Assembly: GCA_000310025.1 (NCBI GenBank)
Contig: FN648536.1
Location: 104,703 to 168,702 of the forward strand
From: Ectocarpus siliculosus
Lineage: Eukaryota; Sar; Phaeophyceae; Ectocarpales; Ectocarpaceae
Direction of reading: 5' to 3'
DNA: 64,000 bases
The stretch's first letter is position 1; each line of letters begins with the position of its first letter. The position numbers and the translations under genes were made by a program. The notes under the pieces are model-generated. The model saw only the letters and a list, made by a program, of their open reading frames with translations, was not told the origin of the DNA and did not search any database. Below are positions 12,540 through 25,467 of this stretch, piece after piece.

Positions 12540-15500
12540 ATGATCGGGACGGCTCTCGACTGGGCGCACCTGTCATTTGTTGCGAGCGTGTTATGCCTAT
12601 CCACGATAGGGCAGTACGTGCTCCTCGCTGTTCATGCTCTGTTTCCGTTTCCTCGGGCGCTGGAATGGCTGCATCGCCGGTCTCGACCACTACAGAGGTG
12701 ATGAACGGAGGTGTTCTCCTCGCGGCTGCTGTGTAGCTGTACTACAGCAGGTTTCCGGAGTTGAGGCCGGTTTCACCTTGCATCTCGGCAGCACGGTTCT
12801 TTGACTGTCATGCGGGGATGATATGCATACCACATTCAGCAGTAGGCGTGCCACCGGGCAACAAGACAGCAGTACGCTGTAGCTCAGCGCTGACTTGTAA
12901 CCTTGGTATAGCCTAATGGTTTGATTTCGGCTTTCAATAAGCGGCCGCTGCTGCGGTTGTTGCGGCTACACCACATTATTTAACGAATTTTATACATGCA
13001 ATGAACTTTTGTCAAGAATCGCATGGCTCGTGGTGGAGCGAAAGGTGTGTGCCAGGACATGTACTCTCTGCTGAATTGTCTCGCGGTTACCACTGCGGCT
13101 CCACAGGATCGCACCTATCCAACAAGGGCATGTGATGGCCCTCTTGCACTTTTCGGCAGCACGGGTGTTGTCTGGCTTCGTAATCGCGGACGTGGCACAG
13201 ATGGGTCATCTCTGAGACTGCCTACAATCGCACATGCCATCAACGACGTCTGCTGTTGGTCGGCTTACAAAGTGTTTTTCCGTCGCGCCCCGCTTCCAGT
13301 CTGTTCCGAGCTAACTTGGGGATGCGCTCGGCCGGAATCGAGGGTCGAAGGTCGGCCAGGGAGCTGGCGGAGGCCGTTGGGTTTTCCTTGGAGGATCATC
13401 ACGCCGTAACCGCCGACGGCTTCGTCCTTGTGTTGCATCGCCTCGTGACCCCAGATAGACTGGTGAGTTGGTGAAGGTGGGTGACTGGGTGCACCCTACT
13501 GCTGCGAAGGAACACATGTGTTCATCTTCCTCTTCTGTCTCCTCCTGACTGCTGTCGGCGCAAGTCATGTGCCTCTTGGCGATAAGGTTGTTTTTTCGGA
13601 CGGCTTCATCTATGCCCACCACCACACCGACGTGTTGGGCATTCTTCATCCCTCCGACCTCCTGTCGCGCCTGTTGTTCCTCTCGTATTGTTGGGAGGTT
13701 TCACGTGGCTCAATCAAGCGTTTGAAGCGGGTCTTGGGTCCCCCCTCCGCCGTAGCCACCTCGTGGTTGTGCCCGTTTCGCTCGCTTGATTGGACTTACC
13801 CCCATATGACCCAGACTGACTCACATGTAGATCGTAAATTTCAATAGCCGCCCCATTCTCCTTCTCCCCACCACCGCCTTTTTTGTGTCGTTGCCGCGCC
13901 GTGTGTGACCGTTGCATTGAAAGCGGCCACCTGGTACTCATGCAAAGCCTAAAGGAGCGTGTTGATTTTCATATTTTCCCGCCCTCCACGGTAGAAAAAT
14001 CAACGATTCAGCGGATATCATCGAATGAGAGTGGTGGGCAAAACCGAGGGTTCGGCACTTTTTCCCATGGCCCCCTCCCCAACACCGCAGTCCGTAGTGG
14101 TTTTGCTGCCGTTGGGCTGCCGTTGAGATTTTGGCGTTCCCCCTGGCGTGGTGCAATCCGTAACAAACTATCTTTCCCGTACGGGGCGAGTTAAGAGGTT
14201 GGCCAACAAAGCCCCCCCCCCCTTTCCCCGACACGAGAAAAGCAGGACGGCACCGATGGTGATGGCGGTGGACGCTGTGAAGCCAAGAACATCAAGAGGC
14301 CAAGACCGGCGGTTCTTCTGATGCACGGTTTGATGCAGGACTCGGAGGCGCTTCTTTGCGGGGGAAGGTGGGAGTTGTTCACAGGCCGAACGTCACTGGT
14401 GTATGTATCTTGTGCGGTCTTGGATTGGGCTCAAGTAAATGCCGCAACGTTTGCCGCACAAGAGCCATGCACCCCACACACGCCCCGAACTCCGCTTCGC
14501 AGCAACATTTTGCCACTGATCTGCCCTTCCGCGAAATTTTGTTCCAAGTATTGTCACACCGATTCATCGCAAGATCTGTACGCCTACATGGTTTGTTCTT
14601 GCCAATGGCTGTGGCCATGCTAATTGAGCGATCAGGCGTAGACTATTCCCGTGGTATAATACAACCCACGCGCGTACGTCCATTCCACTTGTTTCAGAGA
14701 CCACGCGCTTGGGCTGCGGCTAGCGGCGGCAGGGTTCGATGTGTTCCTAGGCAACGCCCGGGGCAACCGCTATTCCCACAAGGTGCTCCACTCTCTGTTA
14801 ACTGACTGTACTTGGATGTGTTGTATCATCGATTGTCCCCCGCCCCCCTTTTTGCACCTCAACATCGCTCCAGTTTAGCCTTTCCGTGGAAACCCCGATG
14901 TTCATTTTTCACTCTCTAGGTTAAGTAGTGCATGCTTGCGCTGTGGTTGGTCCTCTGATGTAACGAAATCCATTTGCTGCTTCACCTGCGACTGCAGTAT
15001 TTCCGCTCCCCCCCAGCACTGAAGAAACACTTAGGACCTAACCATTGTTCAATCAACCCCGCAATGAAACGCGTGCTCGTGCGCTTTGGCGTTGGAAACA
15101 AAAACCATCCCTCAGCACCTCCGACGATCGCCAGTCACCTCGGACGCGTACTGGGACTTCAGCATCGACGAGCTGGCGCGGTACGACACGCCGACCATGA
15201 TCGATCACGTCCTCAAGGTTTCGGGGTGAGGAGTCTCGAAACTGGCGACGCGGTACTTTAGCACTCGCGCGCGCAGATTGACGATGTAGTTTTTGTCGCA
15301 ACAGGTCTTGAATGGTTTGCTGATGGCGGCGGTGGCACAACCCACCACCGCAGGAGAGTATTTTGTTGTCGGCTAGAAGCGTACTGAATTTTTGTTTGTT
15401 TTGTTTTTTCGGTAGAAGCGGTCGTGGTGTGGGTGCGCCGTACCACGTACCACGATACCACCGGTATCGAACCTGCTGGGGACGGAAGGCAGCTCTTCCT

Positions 15501-18500
15501 CTCCGACTCGTTCCCTCTCCGCCTGCTCGCGTCACCGCGTGGACCCACGCAGACAAACCCAGCTGTGCTACATCGGGTTTTCCCAGGGAACGGCGCAGGC
15601 GTTCGCGGCCTTTTCAAGCGACCCCGACCTCCAGGCGAAGGTGTTCCTTTTCGTTGCGCTTTCTCCCGCCGTCCGCGCGAACCACTTGTCCAAGAGCCTG
15701 CTGCTGTCATTGGTCCAGGCCAATCTCAGGTATATCGTGGGGCCGTGCTACCCTGGGGTCGGAGTGTGGGCTAGTGGTGTTGTTGTCGTTTCGGGGGTCT
15801 GCTGTCGGGAAGGGGGGGTAGAACCAGCGGAGAAAGGTTGACCCAAGACCTTGGTTATTTTCGAGTGAGCAGGGCATGCGAGCCCGTGCACGGCAGAAGG
15901 GAGGGTCGCCCTTCTACAAACACATATTGTACACTTAACCCCCCAGATCTCCGTAGATCCGTATCTAGTGCCGAGTACACCTAGCAAGTGGTCCACGAAT
16001 ACACTTGGGATGCGATATCTGATCCCGCAACGAATTTGGTGAAAGGAATACGGTGGTGTTTGGATCGGACGGTGTGGTGTAAGTGCGCGTGATTGTCTGG
16101 CAAATGATGATATCGGCGATGTTTTGGCGCGATCAGGGCACGAAGGTTTTCGCTCTGGTTTAGGACGGCCTTCCTTTGGGTGAAATCCTTGCTTGCTTTG
16201 TTGGGTTTGGGACAGGTACACCAGCCGGCGGCGCTCATCTTGTTTGTTTGTTGCCAGCAAAAGGTACACAGAGCACAGCAGTTGGCGCGCGCACTGTCCT
16301 GGAAAACAAAACAACGCAGGTACCAAATCAATGCCAACCCTCCCTTGCCCACACCCGGCGCTCTGTTTTCGCCTGGCTTGGTTGGCAAACTGACGAACCG
16401 CTAATCAGGTTCATCTATCTCCTGTTCGGGAGAAGACGGATGCTACCGGTGGCCCTAACGTGGCAGAGGATGATGAGCCGCGAGTTCTTCGTGGCCACCA
16501 TCGACGGGGCTATTTCCTACCTGTTTTCGTGGAGTGCGTCCGAGGTTGGTTTTCCCTTGACCGGCAGTTATGCTTCACTTTTTTGCACACGATGTTTCTG
16601 TGTGCCTGTGCCAAGCTGCAATTTTTGCTTTCTCTCTTGAATAGGTGTATAGCATCGAAGAGTGAAGTATGGTTTTCCTCCCGGTTGGTGGAACGCCTCC
16701 TCCGACCTGCTCGTCTCCGTCTGGAATGGGCAATGTTCTTTATAACACCTTTGTAGTAGTGCTTGTTTTCCATTGTTGACACCCTCGCCTCGCTCGAGTA
16801 CCTGCTTGCCTCCATATCCCCTCTTCCCGCCTTCCTTTTGAGATGTGGAACAACCTCTGTTTCCCTCTCGCTTGGTTTCACCTGTGTCGCACAGGTTTCG
16901 GCCAAACGGAAACTGGAGGTGTACCCGCATATCTACAGCTTCATCTCAGGTGGGCGGGATTGGAAAAGCGACAACTTGTGGTTGACAACGACCCAACTGG
17001 GAGGAGAGAAAAAGCGACTCTTGACACGCTTCTTCTTTGTTAAGGGCGTCTCAAACCTCCAACTCAGTCTTCCCGTGTGGCACGAGGCGTATCTCTATTT
17101 TATTGCTTGTGTGGTCGTACTGAATACGACATTTTGGCAGTACACGCGCCTGGCGAGGTGTCTCCAATAGGACGGGAAGGATGGAAATATTGCGTAACTG
17201 TTTTATGAAACCTCCCATGATGTGAGGCGACACTGTAAGAGGTGGTAACGACAATCAAGACGACAAGAAGCGAGTTTTTCCTTCGTATTTCGGGAGGATG
17301 TCAGGGCAATTTCCTAGGGCGTGCTAGCCATCAACGAAACCGCCAACATACCGTAGGTTGCATATGATATCACGCCCCCTGGACCGAGTTTCGAAGCCCG
17401 ATACATCGGCGGGAAAAGCAGTGACGGTGCCGAAAATTTCGTCTCGTCGAGAGCTTTCCGAAAACGCATTCTCCAAGGTCGGCATCCTCTTGGCGGTGGA
17501 GAAATCGAGCTTTGAAAATCGGTCCAGTGGGTGTGGTATCTTATGCAACCTACGGTAGACTGGTCAAGTTGTCACAGACGCGCCCTCGGCACCCCGCCTG
17601 AGATGCAAAACCACCACCCCCGACCGCCCTCAACATTTTCTCCAGGTCCAAGCCACCACGTTCGGTCACTAACCCTCTCTGCAAGTTCCATGGTCCCCGT
17701 GCGTATCCAACCGCCAGCGAAGTGCGTGCTTCTCAGGTTCCAGATGGTGTGCTCGATTACTAACACTCTCTGCTCGTTCCATGTCTCTGTGCACGTACCC
17801 AACCACTATAATAGTGAAGTGCGTTCTTCACTGGTTCCAGATGATGTACTCGGGCCGCCTGTCGATGTTCGCCGATGGGCCCGCTTCGCAGTACGTTCCC
17901 GTGACGTACGACGTCGCCAGGGTGTCGTGTCCGGTGGCAATCGTGTACGGAGGCCGCGATCATTTGGGTGAGCGTGCCCCCCCTCGCCTTCACGTGTCGT
18001 CGTCGGTCGTTGCTGCGGGTGTGTTGCCGTGAAGTCATGGGAGGGTGTCCACTATGTCTTGTTCCGGCCTCTCCCAAGAAAGAAACAAGAAAGAGAAGAG
18101 TTCCAGGGATGGGGGCTTTTTCCGCACGCCCTTGGCTGTGAGAACTCGAGCTTCGAAAGCCAGCATAGGATGCCATCTCTCTTCCTCTAAAGGTAGTTGC
18201 GGGAAACCTGCTGGCACGAACAGACAACGTGAGGCGGTTCTTTATCTTCCCAAATAATGAGCGAGGACACAAAACCGAAGACCGGCAAGCTGCGTGAAAC
18301 GCGCCTGAAAAAGACTGGCGTGCGAAGCCAGAGACACCCTGTACTTTTGCCATACCCCCTGGTCGTCAACACGCGCGCGCAATCCGTTTCCCCCGTGTGT
18401 GCCCCCGCCTGTTTGTCGACGGGTCCCGAGAGGTCGTCCTCGCCGCACGCCGTGGGCGCTCAATGACCCTTCGTTCCGCCGCTTCGTATTTCCACCGCTG

Positions 18501-18883
18501 CCGACGCCTGTTGCCCCGCAGTTGAGGTGGAGTCGCTGATAGAGATTCTGCCGAACGTGGTCCTGTCCATCCGGGAGGACAAGTACGAGCACCTGGACAC
18601 CATGTGGGCGGACACTGCGAAGGACACGGTGTTCCCGAAGGTATGGAGGCGTTTTTTGGCGTGCCCACACCCTTTGCCGCGCGCGTGCTTTTGTTTTTTT
18701 GGTCCCCTCTCGAGAAGGTGTGCTTTTCGCCCGCTCTCCGAGCCGCGCTCACCGGTTTTGTTTCGCATATGCGAAGCCTTAAAGAGTTAAGAGAGTGTGC
18801 GTGCCGTGCAGCGCCTGGCGTTTGTTGATGGCCTGTATCAGGTAACACAAAATCGCGATTGCGGGGTGCGATGTAGGCGGTAG
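12540..18883 (+). CDS. Acid/triacylglycerol lipase (alpha/beta hydrolase), 449 aa
   Basis: A lipase of the acid (lysosomal/gastric) family, hydrolysing acyl esters. Exons: 12540-12697, 13300-13462, 14246-14367, 14698-14782, 15116-15225, 15553-15729, 16409-16544, 16895-16949, 17815-17967, 18522-18640, 18812-18883. They total 1350 nt with all phases matching. Residues ~10-32 form a hydrophobic signal anchor. The N-terminal family motif around residues 90-104 (HHAVTADGFVLVLHRL) is followed by the oxyanion HG at 134-135, FLGNARGNRYS, WDFSIDELARYDTP, the nucleophile elbow GFSQG (Ser223), the acid Asp384 (YGGRD) and His410 (YEHLD), so the triad is complete. The cap segment between GFSQG and LHWFQ is shorter than usual and lacks the typical cysteines there. 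A decayed duplicate of the start of exon 9 lies in the preceding intron. The last coding exon is only 24 codons. The anchor suggests secretory or membrane placement (inference). Confidence 0.93.
17669..17852 (+). repeat. Tandem duplication of the exon 9 acceptor region of the lipase gene
   Basis: Two adjacent units of about 90 bp are similar, starting ctaaccctctctgc and ctaacactctctgc. Both run through a splice acceptor into a copy of the exon start: cgaagtgcgtgcttctcagg at ~17710 and tgaagtgcgttcttcactgg at 17815. The downstream copy encodes the family-conserved VKCVLHWFQMM. The upstream copy reads AKCVLLRFQMV and then degenerates, so it looks like a pseudo-exon. Confidence 0.75.
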
Positions 18884-20055
18884 ACCACCGCTATCTTGAC
18901 CCGGTAGCACCTATCTTCTGCCAATGGCTTGGAGAGCTGGTACTGTAGCTAAAAGGTTATTTGCCAACAGCCGCGGTACGTTGTCATGGCACGAATCATA
19001 ACCACCGTGCGCCAGTGCGGCTCAAGATGCTCGGTCGTGGTTCTTTCATGCACTCACTGAAGCTGTGCTCCAGCTGCTCCCTGGCGTCCGACGTTAGCGG
19101 CAGTGACACGCGTCGGAGATCGGTTTTCCTGGTGCTGTGCAGTCGATGCATGGCTGTTGCCCTCAGCACCGGACCCCCCCCCCCCCCCCCCCCTGGGCGC
19201 CCTTTGGCTGAACAGGGGGAGACCTTGGTGCGCCCAAAGGGTCCCACGACGGGAAAAGGGGGGCCTAACATTTGGTGACTGGGCCTTNNNNNNNNNNNNN
19301 NNNNNNNNNNNNNNNNNNNNNNNNNNNNNNNNNNNNNNNNNNNNNNNNNNNNNNNNNNNNNNNNNNNNNNNNNNNNNNNNNNNNNNNGGAACAGGGGTTT
19401 CCGAAGGGAAGGGAGGGTTTTTTGGGGGGCCCCCCCCCTTTTCCGGGGGGGGGGTTTTTGTTTTTTGGTTCCCCTTTGGAAAAGGGGGGTTTTTGGCCGC
19501 TTTTCGGGGCGGGGTTCCCGGTTTTTTTTTCGAATAGGGAAACCTTAAAAGATTAAAGAGAGTGGGGTTCCCGTCAAGCCCCGGGTTTTTTTTAAGGCCC
19601 TTTTCCGGAAAAAAAAAAATCGGAATTGGGGGGGGGAATGAGGGGGGAAACCCCCCGTTTTTTGGCCCGGGAAGCCCTTTTTTTTTCCAAAGGGTTGGGG
19701 AAGGGGGTCCGGAAGTAAAAAGTTTTTTTCCAAACACCCGGGGAAGTTGTTCAGGCCAGAAATAAAACCCCCGGGGGCCCAGGGGGGCCAAAAAGGTTGG
19801 GTGGGGGTTTTTTAAGCCACCCACGAAAGGGGTGCCCCAGTGCTCCCGGGGGTTCGGAGTTAGGGGGAAGTAACAGGCTTGGGAAATGGTTTTTCCGGGT
19901 GTGGCCCAGTGAAGCCAGGGGTGTGCCCTTAACCCCGGGACCCCCCCCCCCCCCCCCCCGTGCGCGCACTTCGGCTGAGCAGGTGGAGACCTTGGTGCGC
20001 CAAATGTGTCCAACGACGGGAAACGGGGGGCCTACCATTTGGTGACTGGGCCTCA
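18620..20055. repeat. Probable assembly duplication flanking a gap
   Basis: Sequence 19388-20055, right after the N run, repeats 18620-19287 in the same order but with heavy errors and stretched G, C and T homopolymers. Matching landmarks are ttttgttttttggtcccct (18690 and 19456), the aaagagttaagagagtg word (18781 and 19548), the poly-C run (19173 and 19941), and ggggcctaacatttggtgac (19260) against ggggcctaccatttggtgac (20027). The second copy reads like a poor-quality trace of the first, not like an evolved repeat. Confidence 0.85.
19288..19387. other. Assembly gap (100 N)
   Basis: Exactly 100 N, the conventional placeholder for a gap of unknown size. Confidence 0.99.
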
Positions 20056-21726
20056 AGTCCAGGCTTAAAGTTCATGTCTGCCGTCGGAGGTGTAACGCAT
20101 GACACATGGTGGAAGGGTGCCACGCACGTTGTTCGGGGTGGGGGGCCCGCAAGCTGGTTGCGGGCCGAAGGGGGGTAGCACAGGAGGGAAGCGAAAGTGG
20201 GGTTCATCGTTGATTAAGTGTGACGGGAAAATATTATAGCGCAGGCTGAAACTGAAACCTCTTCACAATACAGCAGTAGGGGTTTCAGAAGGAAGATGAG
20301 ATGTTGTCGGTTGGTCAGCAGGACGCCACGAAGGATTTTCCAAAGTGTGCGCGGCCCGCTCAGCCCACAGGGCGACATGCATCACCAGCCCGTTTAAAGG
20401 ATGCAAGAAGATGCATTCAAAATGGGAGGGCAGGGTCATTTCGTCGGCAATTGTTTTTGTACATTTTTCCATAGCTATCCTTGTCTACTAGGTACACAGC
20501 GAGTTTTACTAGAGATGAAAGGGAGACTGGTGGCTTTCCACTGCTCCGTGTGAGCTACTAACTCTTATGCTACCAAATTCGATCGTTAGCTTAAAGCAAC
20601 CACGTTAACAAACGCGAAAAGTTCAGCAGAGGCAAATTGCTCCCGAGCAGTCGTGAACTCCTTACGGGCCGCGGCCGTCGACTTGGAACCACAAACAACA
20701 TGCCTACGAGTGTTCAACGAACAACCGCCAATCCAAGCTCACCCCGACATATCCTGAAAGAGCCAATCACGTCCTCCATACTCCCTATTTAGAGACTTTC
20801 GACGTCCTGCCTGGTCCCATCCCAAACAACCAGTAGGGCTCGTAGAAAAGGACACCCCCCGGCAGTGCATTGCCCGATTCTAGACACCCTGTAACCCCCG
20901 CCGACATCGGCTGTTCAGAGTCGCAACATGGCGCAGCAACCGAAAACAAAAAGATACACAAAATGGCCTCCGAACCGTCGCGTTGAGACTTTTACCAACA
21001 GGGGAGATAATAGCTTTATGCTGGTCGTCATAATACAACGCGATGAACTAGTTGCAACTCTATTCTGGACTCTATATCAGTGCGAGAGGCGAATTCGTTT
21101 TCTTTTTCTTAAAACAAAACGTCACCCAACGTCGATATATTTACTGCCACGTATCGGAGCGCACGATGTTTCCAACGCTATGAATCCATTATTCTCTTCC
21201 GGGCTCTAATCTGCGGAAGAGACATGAAAGCTGTGATTCGTAAGAAATTAAAAGAAAAACAACTTCACCCCCGTCGATATTTACTCTCATGTATCGGGGG
21301 CGCACGATGTTTCCAACGACATTTTCTCTTTGCCCGCCCGGCCTCCCGCCTGACGATGACACCAGGTCACGGTAGCACAAGTTAGGGTTCCGCGGTAGAG
21401 ACTATCAGACCCCGACGATACGAGCTCGCTCGTTCTCGGCGGGTGCTACGCTTGGGGCAGTCAGTGTAAGGCTCGACCCCCGATATTCACAACCACCACC
21501 ATGATCACTCCCCCCTTCAAGGCCAAGCCAGAGCAGTTCTCGAATAGAGCCCTGACCTACCCTTCTAGCACCAACCCGCAAGCTTTCGATTCCTATTCCA
21601 TTTCCACGTTCACTTGCGCAACTGTGTCAGCTACCAAAGTAGCACCAAGCCGCAAATTCCTTGGCCACAAGATGCCAAAAACGGAGACCTCCGTCTGGAC
21701 ACAACCTCCACACCACCAAAACGCCC
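20056..21726. other. Intergenic region between lipase and SAT
   Basis: The two genes point toward each other, so both 3' ends face this region. No exon is recognised. It contains a direct repeat at 21123-21178 and 21267-21320. Confidence 0.4.
21123..21320 (+). repeat. Direct repeat pair about 145 bp apart
   Basis: Copies at about 21123-21178 and 21267-21320 share gtcgatat, atttact, a gtatcgg core and then gcgcacgatgtttccaacg, with small differences between. Confidence 0.75.
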
Positions 21727-24700
21727 TCAAATGTCTTTCCCCCCCCAAACTTCTTTGAAGCAGTCCTGGTCCATCGCCAGGGCAGGCTTTCGTTTCTTTC
21801 CTTGCCCGAGAACCTTGGCAGGTACTCCGACCGCCACGCATCTGCGACAGGTGCGCGCACAGTCAACGTATACACACGAAAAAAAAAAAAGGCAAACAAG
21901 GCACAGGGGATGGATGGGGTCGGACAATTGCACTCAATCTTGGTGTTAGGAGAAAAAAGCGGTGCTTTGCCGTGGTTGGCGTGGCCTGCGGTGAGGTCAC
22001 GAAACAGGTCTGTCTGTACTGGCACAATAAAACGATCCCGAGGGCAACTTCTTGGAAAGTCAAAACTCGAAAGCCGCCGTCACCGCCGCACCTCTCTGGC
22101 AGATCCGTCGCTACCAAGGACCCCGCGCCGATCTGCGTTCCTTTCCCGACCTTGATGTTCCCCAGGAGGCAGGCCCCCGCACCAATCAGCACGCCGTTGC
22201 CAATCTGGGGAGGGGAACCACCCGCGGGTCCATCATCGGTTTTCAGCGATAAAGTAGCGTGTCGCGAGCGCGCACCCAGCCGAACGGGGACGACAGAGAG
22301 AAGGGGGGCGGCCGCCATAGCGACCCCGGAAGGGCGAACGGGACACTGCTGTCAATGATGTAGCGGGTTGGCCAAGTGGATGGGTTGGGGTATGTATGCA
22401 ACCTTGCTTGCTGTGCTTGATGTTAATAGTAGTGTGCAACGTCTGCGCCGGGAGTGCTGGCGAGACTCTGCTGTCATAGTGGTGGCTGGGTTGGCCAGTG
22501 AACGGTTGGGGTACATGTGTGCAACGTTGCTGCCTACCGGCGGAGAAACGGAAACAGAAGGAGACAGATAGTACCGGGGAGGCCTGAGGCCTGCCTCGAA
22601 AAAGCTGCCTTGCAACACCCGGTGCATGTGAAACAGGCGCCGCCCCGATTCCTGCCTGTGGGTGTTGTTCAATCAACCTTGTCCGTGCGTGTCTTGGAGT
22701 TGCGCATCTGCATGTGTGCGCGTGTCTTTAGCTACTATTGCGCGGGGCGGACGGCAGAAAAAGACGGTTCTCTTTGCTCGTTCGAAAATTATGACGCCCG
22801 CACAGGTACTCGAGATACGACAACGCAAGCTGTTGTACGAGTTGATACATGCGCGTTTTTCGTCGAACAGGGATTGGAGTTGACACGAGCGAGAGCAAAT
22901 TGCGACGACGCAAAGCCACCCGAGTCCAAACAGAGGCAAAACCGTGAGAGCCCCAGAGGGTACACCAAACCCCACACCACACCACACCGCACCGCACCGC
23001 ACCGCACCGCACCGCACCGCACCATACCGTACCATACCATACCCACCATACCACACACCACACCACGCCACACCGCACCACACCATACCGTACCATACCC
23101 ACCATACCACACACCACACCACACAACACGACACCACACCACCGGACGGACCTTAGGGTGTCGATCCGCGCTCTTGACCCCGGAACCCCCGAGAGTGACG
23201 CGGTGAAGCATGGACACGTCATCGCCAACAACCGCAGTCTCGCCCACCACAATGCCTGTGCCGTGGTCGATGAACACGCCCTCCCCGAACTTGGCACCGG
23301 GGTGTAGGTCTATCTGGAACTCCTGCGCGACCTGGGGTGAGGGGGGTTGGGGGGAAGGGAAAAAGTCAAACACGGACACAACCGCAGCGAACGGCAGGGA
23401 ACAGACGATATTTAAACCCGTGCGTCTGTGCGCGCCCGCTCATGCTACCTGGCTCTGCAGGTAGAAGGCGAGCGCATGCCGGCCGGTATGGTAAAGCCAG
23501 TGCGCCACGCGGTGCGTCTGCAGCGCCTGGAACCCCTTGAAGTACAGGAGGCAGTCGTGGTACGAGTCGCACGCCGGATCCCGCTCGCTGCGAGAACGCG
23601 CACGCGGCAGCAGCGACGGCCGCGCCAACGGGGGGGGTATCATGCAGGCCGGAGGGGCGAGGCGGAAGGTGCCACGGGAAAGGGTTATGTGCTGTGGGAT
23701 GAAGGGGGGGGGGGGGGGGTTCCTGTGCCTCGCAGAAATGTCAGTACACGTTGACACACGAGCACCTTCGGAAACAACGTCCAAAACGACAAACCTCAAA
23801 CCCCACCAATGGTAGGCACGCCGGATCTCGCTTAGTTGTCTATGCATGTACGCGTAAGTCAAAATGCTAAGCACCATGGGGTGCTGGAAGGAGAGCTGGC
23901 GTTACAAGCCCATGCACGAGCAGCCGCCGTAGCGGTGGCGGCGACTGCTGCTGCTGCAGCGGCCACCGCCGTTGTCGTCGCTGCCGCCATTGTCTATGCC
24001 GCTTGGAGCCGAACCCAAACACAGAGGCGACCTCTTTACTCGCACAACGGGTGGCGGCGTGCCACACCGCACCCGAACGCGGACACACAGCACAGACCCC
24101 AGGGGCGCGATGAACGAACCCTCCCGCAGCAGACCGAAACGGCACAAATCTCACCGCACTGCGATGATGTCTCGTCGGAGAGTCCGTCGCAAGGGAGTCC
24201 CCACGTCGGCGAAGTACTCTCTCACGAGCGCCTGCACCTGAGTGCTAAGCATATGCGGCCCGGCAAGCTGAAAAAAACATGGATTTGATGCGCACATACC
24301 GGAGAACGACACACGGGGCGTAGGCGGTCGCCAACGTCGCAAAAAGAACATGAGGGACGGTTGGTGCTGTAGTTTGTTGTTGATAATCATCCACGGAGGA
24401 CGAGAGAAAGCGGGGTGGCCTCAAGTCGAAGAAACCGCAGACTCGGATACAACGAGTGTGGGGGGAAAAACGAAACGACGGGGACCAAAGCCGACAGTCG
24501 CGGCTCCGATGCAAAAGCGTACCTTATTAGAGGGGGATCCGCTGTCAGAGGGTCGAAATCGGTTGTCACGCCGTCATAGTACGTCTTTCTTGGGTACCCT
24601 CGTATTCCGGTACAAGAAGGGGCGCCGGCACAAGGACTAAGAGCCTTTGTCACACCACCCTCTTGCTTCGGAGCCACAACTACTGCTATGAAAACAAAAA

Positions 24701-25397
24701 AAAAACACAGCAAAAAAAAAAAACGGAGAAAAAAATACTCGACCGGACCAGACCGACCGACCGACCGACCGACCGACCTTGTTCGCGAGGTGGAACGCCA
24801 CCGCGGCTTCGAGCGTCTTCTGGTTGAGGATGGTGCTGTACACGAAGGACACCAGCAGGGGCTCCTTCTCGGCGGCCCGCTTGGCCTCCTGCCGCATCGA
24901 AAGCCACACCTGTGACCGACGGACGGCAGGCATCAGGGGGCGCCGCAGCGTGGCCAGTCAAGCACCAACCAACCCGCTCCACGCTTGCTTACAAACACGT
25001 GTTGGTGCTGAACCCTGTCCTGGGTGTAAGGGGTGAGTGTCAAAAAAAGGGGGCTCTTGTTCGATTTCAGTTCGCCAGCAAAAGATGAACGAAAACTCTT
25101 TCACTTGACCGAAGCACTTGATGATACCTCGTAAAAGGGAAAAAACTAGGGAGAGAGGCACACAGCCCACGAAAAAGCCCCAGAACAAGGGGGGCGAAAC
25201 TGCCCCCTGCCTGGCACTAGAGAAGAATCCTCGGCCTTGCGCCGGGTGACTCGGCTCCAAAGTCTGACGTCAACTGACCCCTACTTTTTGGCCCCTCCTG
25301 TACAAGCTACCCTGTCGCAACTTCCATGTATTGTTTCTGCTACTGGACGAGGGTCAGAGCGGAGTGCAAAGGCAACAACGACGACGGCAACAACAAC

Positions 25398-25467
<70 letters not shown>

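Noticed and set aside
19054..20013. Long open frames spanning the N gap, rich in Gly, Pro and Phe
   Set aside because: They depend on the gap placeholder and on homopolymer errors in the duplicated low-quality sequence.
22517..23206. Open frames with His-Thr-Pro or Val-Cys-Gly repeats
   Set aside because: They are translations of the pentanucleotide repeat in a SAT intron; the SAT exons on the minus strand account for the locus.
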